Translations under genes and position numbers: made by a program
Shown here: piece after piece, positions 1-11,130 of the stretch
Position numbering within the stretch: the first letter of the stretch is position 1
How the letters are laid out: each line of letters opens with the position of its first letter
Assembly (NCBI GenBank): GCA_034440635.1
Contig: JAOTON010001946.1
Coordinates: forward strand, 1,146,001-1,210,000
DNA length: 64,000 nt
Reading direction: 5' to 3'
Source of the DNA: Lepas anatifera
Lineage: Eukaryota > Arthropoda > Thecostraca > Lepadidae
Notes under the pieces: model-generated
Seen by the model: only the letters and a program-made list of their open reading frames with translations
The model's database searches: none
What the model was told of the DNA's origin: nothing

Positions 1-96
1 GACAAAGTGGTCTATTCCCTATAACAGGGAATGTATTTTACAGACCATAACCAGAAGAAATGATGCCGAGCTGGGGTCCAGTAGGGCTGCACCTAC

Positions 97-247
97 CGTG
101 GACTGCTATCCAGTCGTTGAGGTCCTCGCCAGGCGGCAGCTGCACCGCCATCCGCAGGTTCAGACCCGAGTGGAGCGAGGCCTGCGCATGCTTGTACAGA
201 GAATACTTCAGCGTGCCCGGCTGGAAGTTCTTCTTCGGCCGAAAAGT
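97..247 (-). CDS. Mob3: MOB kinase activator 3-like, coding exon 2
   Basis: Read on the minus strand, the sequence after an acceptor (…ccattggcag, AG at 249-248) translates without stops as [19 protein letters not shown], then [13 protein letters not shown], then [15 protein letters not shown]. This is the N-terminal part of the Mob domain; the wording [11 protein letters not shown] is diagnostic for the MOB3 branch rather than MOB1/2/4. The exon is 151 bp and ends in phase 1 at CACG|GTAGGT (GT at 96-95), so the next exon should supply the V of the family's AVHVVDFFN. MOB proteins are small adaptors that bind and regulate NDR/LATS/MST-type kinases in Hippo-related signalling; the zinc-binding residues lie in exons beyond the left edge. 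The exon joins exon 1 (868-824) in phase 0. No disabling change is seen. The identification rests on recalled family motifs, with high confidence. Confidence 0.9.
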
Positions 248-823
248 CTGCCAATGGAGAACACGGCGTCACAATGGGAGGTAATCATTTAAGTATGGAG
301 GGGGATCTACCTCTCATGCGAAATATTTGTCTGCCATGCAGGAACCAATTTTAGGTGGACAGCAGTTATCGCTGTTACTCTTTTGCCATAAAGTATCTTC
401 ATATTTGCTCACTACTCCTTATTACTTAAAAAAATCCTGTCTCTCGAATGCAATTAGTTTTTGCAGGAAGACTGTTGGGTTACTTATAACTAATGGTAGG
501 TACAATCGACTTCATGAAGAGGTCTAGGGAGGGTAAAGGCCAAAGCGGCAGACTATCGCAAGGGAAGCTACACAGCAAGGGCAAGCACAATTTATATACA
601 TGCAACAGTGGTTTCCATAATCACCTCAGTCACATTCCAGGAGGAATACTTACGACCTGAAGGCGCTTTTTTTCGAAACCTCTCAACGGTGGAAACAATC
701 GGGCCTGTTTACTAAGAGATTACGTAAGTACTCAACGCTCTGGTGATTTCGATAGGAAGGGTTCAGGAGCAGAGCTAAGCTGCTTCTGCTCCCGGTTCAA
801 TGCACCCGAGAAGTAGTACTTAC
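248..823 (-). other. MOB3 intron 1
   Basis: 576-bp intron between the two MOB3 exons, donor GTAAGT and acceptor TTGGCAG. No coding sequence or recognised repeat is seen inside it; reading frames here on either strand are short and featureless. Confidence 0.75.
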
Positions 824-868
824 CTTTCCCTTCTGAAAGAGATCAACAAACCCTCCTAGAGAGGCCAT
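824..868 (-). CDS. Mob3: MOB kinase activator 3-like, coding exon 1 (start codon)
   Basis: On the minus strand an ATG at 868-866 opens a 15-codon exon, MASLGGFVDLFQKGK, which ends at a textbook donor (GGAAAG|GTAAGT, GT at 823-822). Arthropod and vertebrate MOB3 proteins begin with a very similar short peptide (family pattern MxLxxFxxxFQKGK) followed by KTFRPKK. The next exon here starts TFRPKK, so splicing phase 0 to phase 0 gives the expected GKTFRPKK junction across a 576-bp intron (823-248). The context before the ATG (cacag) could also be an acceptor, so a 5'-UTR intron upstream is possible. The exon was too short to stand out as an open frame and was found only by matching the downstream exon. 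Confidence 0.85.
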
Positions 869-1949
869 CTGTGACGTTCGCCGGGGCAGATATTTAGTCA
901 GTGGGTTTCCAAGACTCCGAGGTTTAATGGCCTCACAATCTGGAAAATAGCATACACACTTCATCCAACCACACAGCTGCTACCCAGCGCACTTATGGTA
1001 CTGGTCCGTCCCGGTCCTCTGCTACCGCTGGTGGTTTTTGTTGATGGGAGGGGTGGGGGAAGGGTGGTACTCCGAGGTTTTAAGTGTATTCGGGTGCCTA
1101 TATTAAACGATGAAAATATACAAAGGAAGCAGAAGAATCATCAAGAAAGAAGTTCTGAGACTACGCTCAGAAATCGTCGTTCAGGGCGTAAAACTGTGGA
1201 ATTGCAATACATTTAACATACTTTAAATGATGAAAATGTGATATGAATACTTATTTCTGACCGAGACACATTCGAATGCCTTTTCACGGCGGCAATGGCG
1301 GTGTGTCGTGCAGCGCTCAAAACAGTTGCTAGTGTTCGGCTGTGCCCATTCACAAGCCTGATCTGGGACTGCACACTAACGTTAGCGCTGAACTTATCAT
1401 TGTGTTGTGAAAACATGTTGAACTGATAAAAAGGTAGCATCACAATCGTGTACGGTAGTGTGCATTCAGTTAATCGTTCAAACGTAATCCTTGAAAAAGG
1501 ATTTCAATCACAATCCGCAATCCTCCAACTCAACTGGATCCAATCCCAAAGCTTTCTTACACAAAAGAACTTCAAATCTAAGTCCAATCATCAAGCATGA
1601 AGAAAATGTAGGATTTTCCCTTTTTGTAACTCGGAAAGCTCACAGCCCAGCCCTGTTTTTGGCATAATTAGCATTGTCTTATGTTGTAAAGGAAAAAAGT
1701 TATTCAGGTTTGAAATAAAAAATGGCTCAAGTAAGGACGTTTTACAGAAAATGATGTAAAGAAACGTAACAAATGCGCTAATATTGCCTAGTACTTGATT
1801 ATGACAATTATGACTCACATGTTATATTCTTTTGCGTCATTTGCCTTGGGTAATTTTGACAAAACACCTGGCACCAAAAGCTCTCAGATTTTTGCAAGGG
1901 GTCTGGACCAGACAGTTTTTATTTGGTGCTCAAGTGAGGGAAAAAAGAA
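869..1949. other. Region upstream of MOB3, no recognised feature
   Basis: Probably holds the MOB3 promoter and 5'-UTR and then intergenic DNA. It is AT-rich from about 1400 on. I see no convincing exon, repeat family member or RNA gene. Confidence 0.4.
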
Positions 1950-2234
1950 CAGGGGCGGACGCAGAACCGAGTTTTTGGGGGCCAAACACATATCTGTGCC
2001 TCTCCTCATGGGGGGGACGTGCAATTTGGGTGCTCGACAGACCTAATATAATCTACCTCTCCAAGTACATGATCGCTCTCCTGGGGGGAGCAAATATTTT
2101 TTGCGACAGACCTAGTGTAAACACCTTTTTTCAAAAATTTATCCGGCCTTTGGGGGCCAAAAGATTGTTTGGCACCTCTCCAGCGCTTTGGGGGGCATTG
2201 TGCAGAATGACCCCCCCCTCTGCATCCACCAATG
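1950..2234 (+). mobile_element. hAT-like MITE, copy 1
   Basis: 285-bp element with imperfect terminal inverted repeats, CAGGGGCGGACGCAGA at the left and the reverse complement of CATTGGTGGATGCAGA at the right. It is flanked by the near-identical octamers AAAAAGAA and AAAAAGGA, as expected for the 8-bp target duplication of hAT elements. It is similar along its length to 19642-19946 and, inverted, to about 43806-44046 (shared blocks GGGTGCTCGACAGACCTA and CCTAGTGTAAACACCTTTTT). No transposase is encoded. Confidence 0.7.
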
Positions 2235-2265
2235 AAAAAGGACAAGGTCAATACGTGAATGTGAA

Positions 2266-3118
2266 TTAACACGCGCATTGACGGGGGCGGGTACCCGCCC
2301 CCCCTCGGGTTTTTCGGAGATAGCAGAAAAACGGCGGCGCGTAGCGCCGCCGCGCCGCCGTACTTGGCATACCTTCTCCCTCATCATTTTTACAACTTCT
2401 GTGAAAATTGTAAGGGTAGGTCATCTCAGGTCAGGTCACCAGTACAGGTCAAGTGACCCGACCTCAAAAAAGTTTAAGATAGCATAAGTCGGAGCAGGGT
2501 AAACTTATCCGATTGAAACTCATATCACATAATGGCCCCACCGAGTTCTCTAAAATATGTTCCGTTATTTTTTATGTCGATGACCTAAGGTCAGGTACGA
2601 GGCATGACCTCTCCATTGGAAATACATGGGAAAATTGTTTTTATGGAATAACTCAGTAACGGATGGTGATAGAGCATTTATTTTAGCTGCAATAGACTCG
2701 CCTGGGCTTTGCAGTTGTAATGAAATGCATTTTATATAGTTTGACCCTGACCTGACCTCCGGTCAGGTCAAATCCTTGATATGATCTAGCAAGGTCAAAT
2801 TATACATCATTCGATTCGGCTTGCTTAGAGGATTCATATAGTTCAAGTCGTTTTGCTCTATCTTTACTTGTTCAGATGAAATGGCCGAAAAACTGAATTT
2901 ACATGTTATCCCTATGACGGCATGTTTTGACCTCTCGTGACCTTAAATGTGACCTGCAAAAAAATGGTTCCAATGTTTTCGATGGAGAAGGGAATGGGCT
3001 ATTTAACGCCGTTTACCGTTTTTCGCTACCTACCGTGGTTCTCAAGATCTTGGGGGGGGGCGGGTACCCGCCCCCGTCAATGCGAAGGTGGCTCAGACCC
3101 CGTCAATGCGCGTGTTAA
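2266..3118 (-). mobile_element. TTAA-1 family piggyBac-like MITE
   Basis: 853 bp including TTAA at both ends. The left end reads TTAA then CACGCGCATTGACGGGG, and the right end is its reverse complement. Next to each TIR is the perfect palindrome GGGGGCGGGTACCCGCCCCC (2283-2302 and 3056-3075). The right end carries a second copy of the TIR core (GCATTGACGGGG) separated by the spacer TCTGAGCCACCTTC, the 'double' end. Inside are a GC hairpin (GGCGGCGC-GTA-GCGCCGCC, 2333-2351) and many AGGTCA/TGACCT half-sites. There is no transposase. Strand is given with the double end as the 5' end. Confidence 0.85.
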
Positions 3119-4203
3119 AGTTCACAGGGGATAAATCCAATAAGATATTTCCAAAATAGAGATGGGACTATTAGGACAAAAACTTGTCTGGGTCCCGGCC
3201 AAAGTTCTTTGGCCCGGCCTAGTCCCAGCGAGGAAGAATGTGGTCCAAGCCTGGTCCCAGCAGCCTTTTCTTTTACTATTGACATTTGAACTCTTTATTT
3301 TCTTGTGCACTAAGAGCCAAACATATTAAACAATTTCATATCATGAGTAGCTAAATAAATCAACAGAAAACAAAAAACATAACTTCAGCTAATCCTTACC
3401 TGCAATCATGAAAAAACTTGCCACAATAATTTGACAACACTCTCTGAATGGAGGTTTGCAAGTTAAACACTAAACGGGTAAGAAACTACAGGTCAATCCA
3501 AATATAAGCAACATTGACACCTCCCTTCTGTCCATCCATAAACATTCAGCCAACAAATCTACCTAACGTTTGTCATGGAAGGTCAGGGAACAAACAACAT
3601 CAAGATCCTTAACACGCGCATTGATGGGGGCCTGAGCCAGACCCCGTTCAAGTTGTTTGGCAGCATTACGTCATCATGGCTGGAGAGGCACAACAGTTAC
3701 TATGCAGGGCATTGGAGAAATTGCACTTTTTCGAAGCTCTAAATAACCTATTTTAGAACTATCAACAAAACGTATATGGTTGAACAGAAAGCTAAAGGAT
3801 TTTTATTTGTGAAACCATTAGACGTTTTGCAAAAACTCCAGTGAAGAATGTTATTTTTACAAATTTTCCAGAGCGTGTAAAAATAAGGACATGTTCAGTA
3901 CTAACAGCTGTTTGCAGTAAGACTAATATCGATTTTGATTTGGCTGTTGATTTCTGACCTTTGGTTGGCTGTTGGTGGCACCTGCAGCAGAAGACAATAA
4001 ACACCAGTGATCTCTTGAGCGAAGGTAAACTTATTTCTCTCGGCTATTAAGTAGGCCTAAGTTTATCAAATAAATGCATGCCCTTTCAACAAATTCTTTG
4101 AAGTGATATGATTTTTTCATTAGATTTACGTAAAATACGCTGCTCGCCGTTGAGATCAAGCTTGCTGTCAAATGGGTGAAACAAGTTGATTTCGATTTAT
4201 ACT
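3119..4203. other. Intergenic stretch with a short TTAA-1 end fragment
   Basis: Mostly AT-rich unique-looking DNA. At about 3610-3651 a TTAA-flanked end sequence (ACACGCGCATTGATGGGGG, then CCTGAGCCAGACCCCGTTCA) matches the double end of the TTAA-1 family but stops abruptly, so it is a truncated or solo terminus. No gene is recognised. Confidence 0.5.
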
Positions 4204-4209
4204 ATATTG

Positions 4210-4352
4210 ATTTCGATTTATACTGCCAAATACGCCCAAACTTGGTATGTTCCAGCTGATCCTTCCAAAAACTTAATAGAATCTCCTAGAACTTAGTAGG
4301 AAATGGTGGTGACGTCATCATGGGAGGCCTATTTTTAGTAGGAAACTTGGTT
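4210..4352 (+). repeat. Dispersed ~140-bp repeat, copy 1
   Basis: Shares sequence with 10995-11130 on the same strand: the blocks CAAACTTGGTATGTTCCA, CTGATCCTTCCAAAA and AGTAGGAAACTTGGTTG recur in order with about 20% divergence. It abuts the TTAA-1 copy at 4363. Class unknown; no TIR seen. Confidence 0.6.
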
Positions 4353-4362
4353 GTACCCGTAG

Positions 4363-5173
4363 TTAAAGTACTCTGGTTTGAGCCACCTCCGCTTTGACGG
4401 TGGGCGGGTACCCGCCCCCCCCTAAGATCTCAAGAACCACGGTAGGTAGCGAAAAACGGTAAACGGCGTTGGGTAGCCCATCCACTTCTCCATCGAAAAT
4501 ATTTGGACAATTTTTTGTCAGGTCACATTTAAGGTTACGAGAGGTCAAAACATGCCGTAATAGGGATAACATGTAACTTAAGTTTTTCGGCCATTACATC
4601 TGAACAAGTAAAGATAGAGCAAAACGACTTGAACTATATGAATCCTCGCAGCAAGCCGAATCGAATGATACATAATTTGACCTTGCTAGATCAAGTCAGG
4701 TCAAGGTCAAATTAAACAAAATACATCTCATTAGAAATGTAAAGACAAGGCGAATCTAATCCAACTAAAATAAACGCTCTATCACCATCCGTTACTGAGT
4801 ATTCTGTCACAACCCTTTTTCCCATGTATTTCCAATGGAGAGGTCATGGCTCGTACATAACCTTAGGTCATCAATATCAAAAATACAGCAACATATTTTA
4901 GAGAGCTTGGTGGGCCCATTATGTGATGAGTTTCAATCGGATAAGTTCACCCTGTTCCGACTTATGCTATCTTGAACTTTTTTAGGTCAGGTCACTTGAC
5001 CTGTACTGGTGAATTGACCTGAAATGACCTAACCTTAAAATTTTCACAGAAGTTGTAAAAATAAGAGGAAATATATCCCAAATACGGCGGCGCTAGCGCC
5101 GCCGTTTTTATGCTTTCTCCGAAAAAACCCGAGGGGGGGTACCCGCCCCCTCCCTCGTCAACGCGCGTGTTAA
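4363..5173 (+). mobile_element. TTAA-1 family element, left TIR decayed
   Basis: 811-bp copy. The right end is intact (GTCAACGCGCGTGTTAA, TTAA at 5170-5173) with the G5/C5 palindrome partly kept. The left double end has lost its outer TIR (TTAAAGTACTCTGGTTTGAG) but keeps GAGCCACCTCCGC, the palindrome core GGCGGGTACCCGCC and the following AAGATCTCAAGAACCACGG. It also retains the GC hairpin (GGCGGCGCTAGCGCCGCC) and the half-site blocks. Confidence 0.8.
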
Positions 5174-5944
5174 TATCAAATTACCAAAGCACACAGGACC
5201 AATTTGACACATTGGCAGCCCTTTTGCACTTGGCGTGTGCCTAAAGGAATTACATAGGATTTTTTTGCAATGGGACAGGTATATGTAGGTGCGCCATAGG
5301 AAGTCTTGTTTTAGCTGCTTCTGAAAAAAATTGGATTTAGTAAGCTGGATGAAGGATCTGAAAAATCAATATTTGAATGAAGTGGTTTTGGTTAAGAAAG
5401 CATGCTTTATTTAGTCATGGATTCTATCAGAATTGAAGCAATTTGCACAGTTACAAATTCAAAGAACAGACTACCAATAAGATACCATGAAAATTAATAT
5501 TTCTTGCAGGTATTGACTTTCTTAGAGGCACTTTATATTCCAACAAATTTTTGATAATTTCTTATTACATTCACGCTAAAAAAACCAGCCCCACAGTATA
5601 GCAATGCCATTATTTGTATACATGTTTTTATTACAAAACAAAAGCAAGCAGCCTTCTTTTCTCTATACCCAGTATAATACAAAATAATTTTGTAAGTGCT
5701 GGTTAGAGTGGCTATCTTTACTTATGAATTACCTAACGTGAACACTTATGGTTAGCGGGAACCGAAGTCAAGCTTTAGAGCCTTCCCGTGTCGCGTTGGC
5801 AGTACGTTAAATACTACACAACAGCGTGGTTTAATTGAAGCACTCTCCGCTCTGTCATATGTGCCTCATTCTTTTTCTCTCTCCAATCTCCAGCCTAGTT
5901 TAATATGACCCCACTCCCCTTGACCTGCGCCTTGACCCTGCCAG
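5174..5944. other. AT-rich intergenic stretch
   Basis: No gene, repeat or RNA feature recognised. Confidence 0.4.
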
Positions 5945-6860
5945 TTACGCAGCGCTATCGAGCGTCACGAATTGACGCGGCCGGGCGGCATGTGTGACGC
6001 CGATCTGCCTCCGGCGGCTTCTCTATCGTCCACCAACACCATTGATGCTGGAGTTGCCGAGTCTCCGGCCGCCGTGGAGCTGCGGCATGGTGGCGTGGCT
6101 GCGGCGAGTTTCCGGAATGGTCCCTTCAGAGGGTCGAGACAACAGGGTCATGATGTGGAAGCTGACCAAGACCAATCACGACGGCCGCCGTAGCCGACTG
6201 GCGCCGTTACCTCCTCACCGGGCAGCTCCCTGTGTGCCTCCAGTGGTGTGGACGCCGGCGCCCTACTGTGGAGCCCGAGTGGCGACGAGCACCTTTGCAC
6301 GCTGCGTCACACTGAGCCCAGAGTTGAGTTGGGGTGACTCTCCAGCGAAGGACGAAGTGAAAGGTGCCATCATGCAGTTCACGCAGGACTCGTGGTGGCC
6401 AGTGTGCTGGACGCGTCAGGTCAGCTCTCCGCACCGCTGTTGGCGGCTGACCTTGGGCTCGACAGCTGTGACCTGGCGACGCGAACGAGGAGACGGGCGA
6501 CACCTCCGAGCTCTTCGGCTGTGACCTTGTGGAGAGAGGGAAGAAGAAACTGTTTCGTGGCGGCCGGTGCACTGGAGGGGCGGTGGCGGTCCGGCTTCGG
6601 CAGCACTTCGGCTGACTCCGGGATCGACGGCTGTGGGTTGGTGGCGGGGGCGGGGAGCAATGGCTCCCTGCTGGTTGGTTATGCTATTTGTGTTGTCGGG
6701 ATGATGCAACTAAGTTCTAAGGGGCCAACAAGGTGGCCTGGGCGACCCAGTGCGGCCGTTCTTCTGACAGGGTGTGGCTGACGGGGAGTGGTGCGCCGCC
6801 AGCAGTCGCCGGACAGGCCGTCGGATCGACCGCGGCCCTCGAACTGACTGCGATTGCTTT
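5945..6860. other. GC- and CpG-rich island, function unknown
   Basis: A sharp rise in GC and CpG against AT-rich neighbours. Several overlapping open frames exist on both strands (for example 5994-6524 plus and 6207-6572 minus). None shows a recognisable domain, conserved motif or splice pattern, and open frames on both strands are expected in GC-rich DNA. It could be a CpG-island promoter, the 5' part of an unrecognised retroelement, or foreign-looking repeat DNA. Confidence 0.35.
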
Positions 6861-7635
6861 TCCTGCCGTGCGGGCTGCTCTGGGCTGGTGCCAATTGGCC
6901 TGAATGCTTTGTCCGGTACATTAGTCTGTTCTTTCTAACGGAGTACACCATCTGGTTGGTGCCTGATCAGGGAGCTGTTCCTGCCCTTATGCGATGTTTT
7001 AAGTTTTCCATCCCTGCTTTGTTCTTGTCCAGTCGACACGGGCTGAGACCCCATCTCCTCTCTATGCGCGACGGAAACTTATTAACCGTGAATGGCGAGA
7101 GTCCCTACTAGATGGTGTTACTACTGTACGTTTACGCCTGTCCAGTCTCGAATCCGATGCTGATGCACCTGTAGCAGTTTTCTGGAAACCATTGGTTCTT
7201 TTCTTTATCTTTGTGTTCACTGACCATTGCAAAACTGTGCTTGAACGTTAGGTGCATGATGCAGCAGCTGTGATCGACCATTTGCTCCTGATTGTGGGTC
7301 CTGTCAACTGAACTTTGATCCACCCTTGCCCACCCCTGGAAGCGTCCCCCACTGCTACAAATGGCCGAACACACACTCACATGCGCTTTGGAGGGACTCA
7401 CCACAATCGGATCAGCTCGCTTACATTCGATGGCACCCACAGTGGTGCATCTGCCATGTCGCTTGGATACATAAACTGCACTCACTATATTTATTTTTTA
7501 CATGTATGTTAGCCAATCTTTTTTACTTTCACCCGCCTGGACGCCGCTTCTGCGGTTGCCCTACACGTCGACCGACACCACTCCCTGGTACTGGCAGTCG
7601 GATGCACGGTCCCAACCCCCCCCCAGCGTCACAAA
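6861..7635. other. Flank 3' of the LINE, no recognised gene
   Basis: Ordinary-composition DNA between the GC island and the LINE 3' end. I see no exon or repeat I can support. Confidence 0.35.
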
Positions 7636-7766
7636 GTAGCAGCATGAAGGAAGTTTATTTCAATTTAGTTTCTTTTCGTTTCGTTTCTTGACGTCGTCGA
7701 ACAAAGAGGCTACTGAAAGCCTGCTGGAGTCCGTTCCTATCGAGCTCTGTGTCGGGTTTAAAGTAT

Positions 7767-9875
7767 TCAGTCAGTATCGGGAATAGTGTACTTCAGGTAG
7801 TGCCAGTGCGAGTCTAGTCGGGACTTGAATGTGTTCGTTGATGGTGCAGAAATGATATTAGTTGGCAGACCGTTCCAGTCGTTGACGATGCGGACAGAAA
7901 AGGCGTTTCCTCGGACCCTGGACGCAGCGCTGGGCTTGATCAGCTTGTAGAGGTGGCCTCTGGTGCGGGATGTCCTGTCTTGTTGGAAGAATAACTCGTG
8001 GTCAAGATCCACCTCAGAGTACAGAATCTGAAACACTCGAATCATGTCCTCTCGCTTACGCCGGTAGTACAGCGAGGGGAGGTTCAAGGCCTGAAGTCGC
8101 TTACAGTACGGCCAGGTGCGAATTTCTCTCACCATTCGAGTGGCGCGTCTCTGTACGCGTTCCACCGTCTTTTGATCTGCTCTGTTGAAGGGACCCCAGG
8201 CAAGATTACCATATTCCAGGTGGGGTCTAACAAGCGTCTTGTAAAGGAGTGGAAGCGACGTCTTGTCTATGTTCCTGAAGGATCTCCTTATCACAGCTAA
8301 GATCTGGTTTCCCTTTGAGACGGCAGCGGCCGCATGCTGTCGGAATTTCAGGTCGCCATCGATGTTAACACCGAGGTCCTTTTCCGTGCCTGAGCTGCCA
8401 AGCGTCCTGTCCTTCATCACGTAGTCGCGATGGTTGTTTGAGCGGCCCACATGGAGAACGGTACACTTGGACTCGTTAAACGGGAGTTGCCACTTGTCAG
8501 ACCACTGGGATGACTTGTCAATGTCTTCCTGCAGCAGTTCCGCTGAGTGCTCATCGACAATGGGCGCATAAATCTTCGTGTCATCGGCGAATATTTTGGT
8601 GACGGACCTGATCTCTTCTGGTATGTCATTGGTGTATGCGAGGAAGAGCAACGGGCCGAGGACCGATCCCTGCGGCACACCGCTGACCACCGGGGCCCAA
8701 CCCGAAGCGATACCATCAATGACCACTCTTTGCTCTCGACCAGTTAGAAAGCTTCTAATCCAAAGCAATACTTTGCCCCTGATACCATAGCCATATAACT
8801 TGTTGAGGAGCCTCGCATGGAGTACAGCGTCGAAAGCCTTCCGGTAGTCAAGATAGACACAGTCAAGAGGGTGGCCAGCCTCAATACATCGACTCCAGTC
8901 CTCGATCACCTCTAACAGCTGCGAGTCACACGATCTCTTGGGACGAAAACCGTGCTGCGCAGGACTGTAGAGGTTGTTACTGGTTAGGTGCCGATGTATC
9001 TGGTCGCGGATGATTGCCTCTATAACTCTACACGCAATCGATGTAAGGCTAATTGGCCTGTAATTCCCAGGCTGCTGCTTGTTCCCTTTTTTGAAAACAG
9101 GAACTACTGAAGCTTTCTTCCAGGTTTCTGGCAGCACACCTGTGTCCATAGTCTGGCGAAACAGGGTGGCAAGAGGGCCTGAAAGTGCTTGTGCATTTTC
9201 CTTGAGCACTCGAGGGTGGAGCTGGTCTGGTCCTGGGGCGCCAGTGGGCTTCAGTCGTCGCAGATGGGCCTCCACTACAGCTGGTGAGATGGTAACATCC
9301 TCTAGTGGCTCACCAGCAAATCTCTCCGGGAAAGGTGGGATGTTGTCAGTGTCTTCTAGGGTGAATATTGAGCTGAAAAAACAGTTCAGGATGTTTCCTT
9401 TTTCGGTGTCACAGCTGTGAAGGGCCCCGCTACTATCCACCAGATCCTCAACTCGTGATTTTGTTTTGAGTCTCGAGTTCACATGTTTCCAGAAGGGCTT
9501 AACTGACTCTTTCAGACCATTTACTATCTTTTTCTCGTGATCATAAAGGAGTTTCCTCGTTAGAGTACGGAGCTGGTTGCTTAGGGATGAGTACCTTGCA
9601 TATAGAAGTCGGCGCTCGATCTGTCCTGGAGCATGACGATACTCTTTCCATACATTTGCTTTCTTCTTCTTTAGCCTGTTGGCTTCCGGTGTCATATATA
9701 TCTGGTATGATTTCCAATTGTTCTTCAGTATAGGGATGCATTCTGCCACCATGTCGTCCAGAACTTGTAAGAAAGTATTGAAGGCTCTATCAGGGTCAAT
9801 ATCCCTAAGAAAACTCCAATCACAGTCTTCTATAAGAGATCTCAGCCTCTCGAAGTCCCCCGCCCGAAATTTTGC
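7767..9875 (-). pseudogene. LINE reverse transcriptase domain
   Basis: A long uninterrupted frame follows a TAG at 9878-9876; the first ATG is at 9752, giving 661 residues from there. RT motifs appear in order: NYRPISLTSI (about residue 230), AQHGFRPKRSC, CVYLDYRKAFD (about 300), SGVPQGSVLGPLLF (about 358) and the catalytic FADDTKIY (about 388). After these come the thumb and C-terminal ERVQRRATRMVREI and a long tail ending YTIPDTD. The catalytic aspartates are intact. The domain is cut off from its endonuclease by the TAG and a one-base frame change near 9880, so it would not be made as the usual single polyprotein. The RT would copy LINE RNA at the nicked target in the nucleus. Confidence 0.9.
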
Positions 9876-9879
9876 CTAA

Positions 9880-10626
9880 TCAGTCTTGATATAGGAGGTG
9901 GAGTGTAGCATGCATGTACTCAAATTCCAGAATAAGGTGATCACTGACACCAAGTCCAGGCAAGTACTCCAAGTGGGCAACTATGTCTTCCTCATTGCTG
10001 AGAATAAGATCAAGAGTGCTGGGTGGGGGGCCAGGGCAGTATCTAGTCGGGCTGCTGACATGCTGAAATAGGTACAGGTCACAAATAAGGTCAAGAAAGT
10101 CGTGGGAAATGTGCGAGGGAGCAGCACAGGAAAGTGAGGTTGACCAGTCAATCTGGGGTATGTTGAAATCCCCAGTTATGAGCAAATGTGAGGGATTTGA
10201 ATTCATCACTGAGTGGAGTAGACTGTTCATTCCCATCATGGACTGTTTCTCATTCAAAGAAGGGCTTCTGTAAATGCATCCCACAGTGAGCTTATCACTG
10301 CCCCTCATCCTCAGCTGGATCCATAGGTATTCCAAATTTTCATGGCCTGAAAATCTTACTTCAGAGGCATGAAGCAAGTCCTTTACCTGAACACAAACAC
10401 CACACAATCCTGAGGGGCCCAACCGAGGCAATGTTGGGTCAAAGTTGGTAAAGAGTGTGTAGCCTGGTATGGACAGCTATGCTGGTGAGATGGGTTGAAT
10501 CTGTGCTTTTGGTATAACCTCTGTCAAGAGGATGAGGTCAGGCTCTTTTCCAGCAATATGTATGCTCAGGAAGTCCCTCTTATTTACAAACTGGTCTGTA
10601 TTTGTGTAAAGGATCTTCAATTTGTA
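9880..10626 (-). pseudogene. LINE AP-endonuclease domain, broken
   Basis: Apurinic-endonuclease-like domain of the same LINE. In one frame it reads KILYTNTDQFVNKRDFL, then PDLILLTEV (catalytic E), an in-frame TAG at 10479-10477, GCIYRSP, LLITGDFNIPQIDW (metal and catalytic D/N), STLDLILSN and GVSDHLILEF (SDH motif). It ends at TGA 9882-9880. The key motifs survive, but the internal stop and terminal frame break make it inactive. It normally nicks target DNA to prime reverse transcription. Confidence 0.85.
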
Positions 10627-10994
10627 TCCCTCCCTAATCTTGCAAAGGCATCATTCGGTGTGACCTGGTCCTCTGCTTGTACTTGGCCTGTTGTTCTGGG
10701 TGTGTGGGTTTCCACCATCTTTATCTTGAACATTAGTGATTGGTCCAGATTATGTAGTTGAAGCTCCATCTTCTGCAGCTGCTGGAATGGAAGGTGGAGT
10801 TGGGTTAGCTACAGCTGCTGCAGATGTGGCATCCTGGGGTCCCTAGGAAGTGCTTGTGTCACTGTCCTTCCCAGTAGTATATGATGAAGGTGGGTTATGA
10901 ACAACTACTTGCTTAGGTTTGTGACCTCCCTTTTTACTATTCCTCCCCTGGAGATAACTAGGATACATTTCCCCAGATTCATGGTAATTTATAC

Positions 10995-11130
10995 TAGATT
11001 GCTGCCAAATTATGCCAAAACTTGGCATATTCCAACTGATCCTTCCAAAACTTGGTAGATTCTCCTAGAATTTGGTAGGAACATTTGGAAACATCATCAG
11101 GGGAGGACTAGATTTAGTAGGGAACTTGGT
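10995..11130 (+). repeat. Dispersed ~140-bp repeat, copy 2
   Basis: Same-strand relative of 4210-4352 (TGATCCTTCCAAAA, GATTCTCCTAGAA and TAGGGAACTTGGTTG in the same order). It lies exactly at the 5' edge of the LINE, so it may be the sequence the LINE inserted next to. Confidence 0.6.

Larger units (their letters stand above)
7640..11028 (-). mobile_element. CR1/L2-like non-LTR retrotransposon, degenerate
   Basis: One element read leftwards: an N-terminal linker with several in-frame stops (about 11028-10630), an AP-endonuclease (about 10626-9880), a reverse transcriptase (9875-7767), and a short 3'-UTR ending in A/G-rich repeats (AAACGAAACGAAAAGAAAC, about 7690-7665). The linker and endonuclease are in one frame and the RT in another. 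No target duplication could be defined. The 5' end meets the ~140-bp dispersed repeat at about 11 kb. The clade is inferred from the RT and endonuclease wording (KILYTNTDQFVNKRDFL; GNLAWGPFNRADQKTVERVQ), which resembles CR1/L2/Rex-type LINEs. Confidence 0.85.

Noticed and set aside
2927..3118. Small frame reading DGEGNGLFNAVYRFSLP, also found near 4572-4363 and 34093
   Set aside because: It recurs only because TTAA-1 elements share nucleotide sequence. It runs into the TIR and shows frame-breaking indels between copies, so it is not evidence for a peptide.
5994..6781. Overlapping 90-176-residue frames on both strands
   Set aside because: GC-rich DNA gives such frames by chance. No domain, codon pattern or splice site supports a gene.
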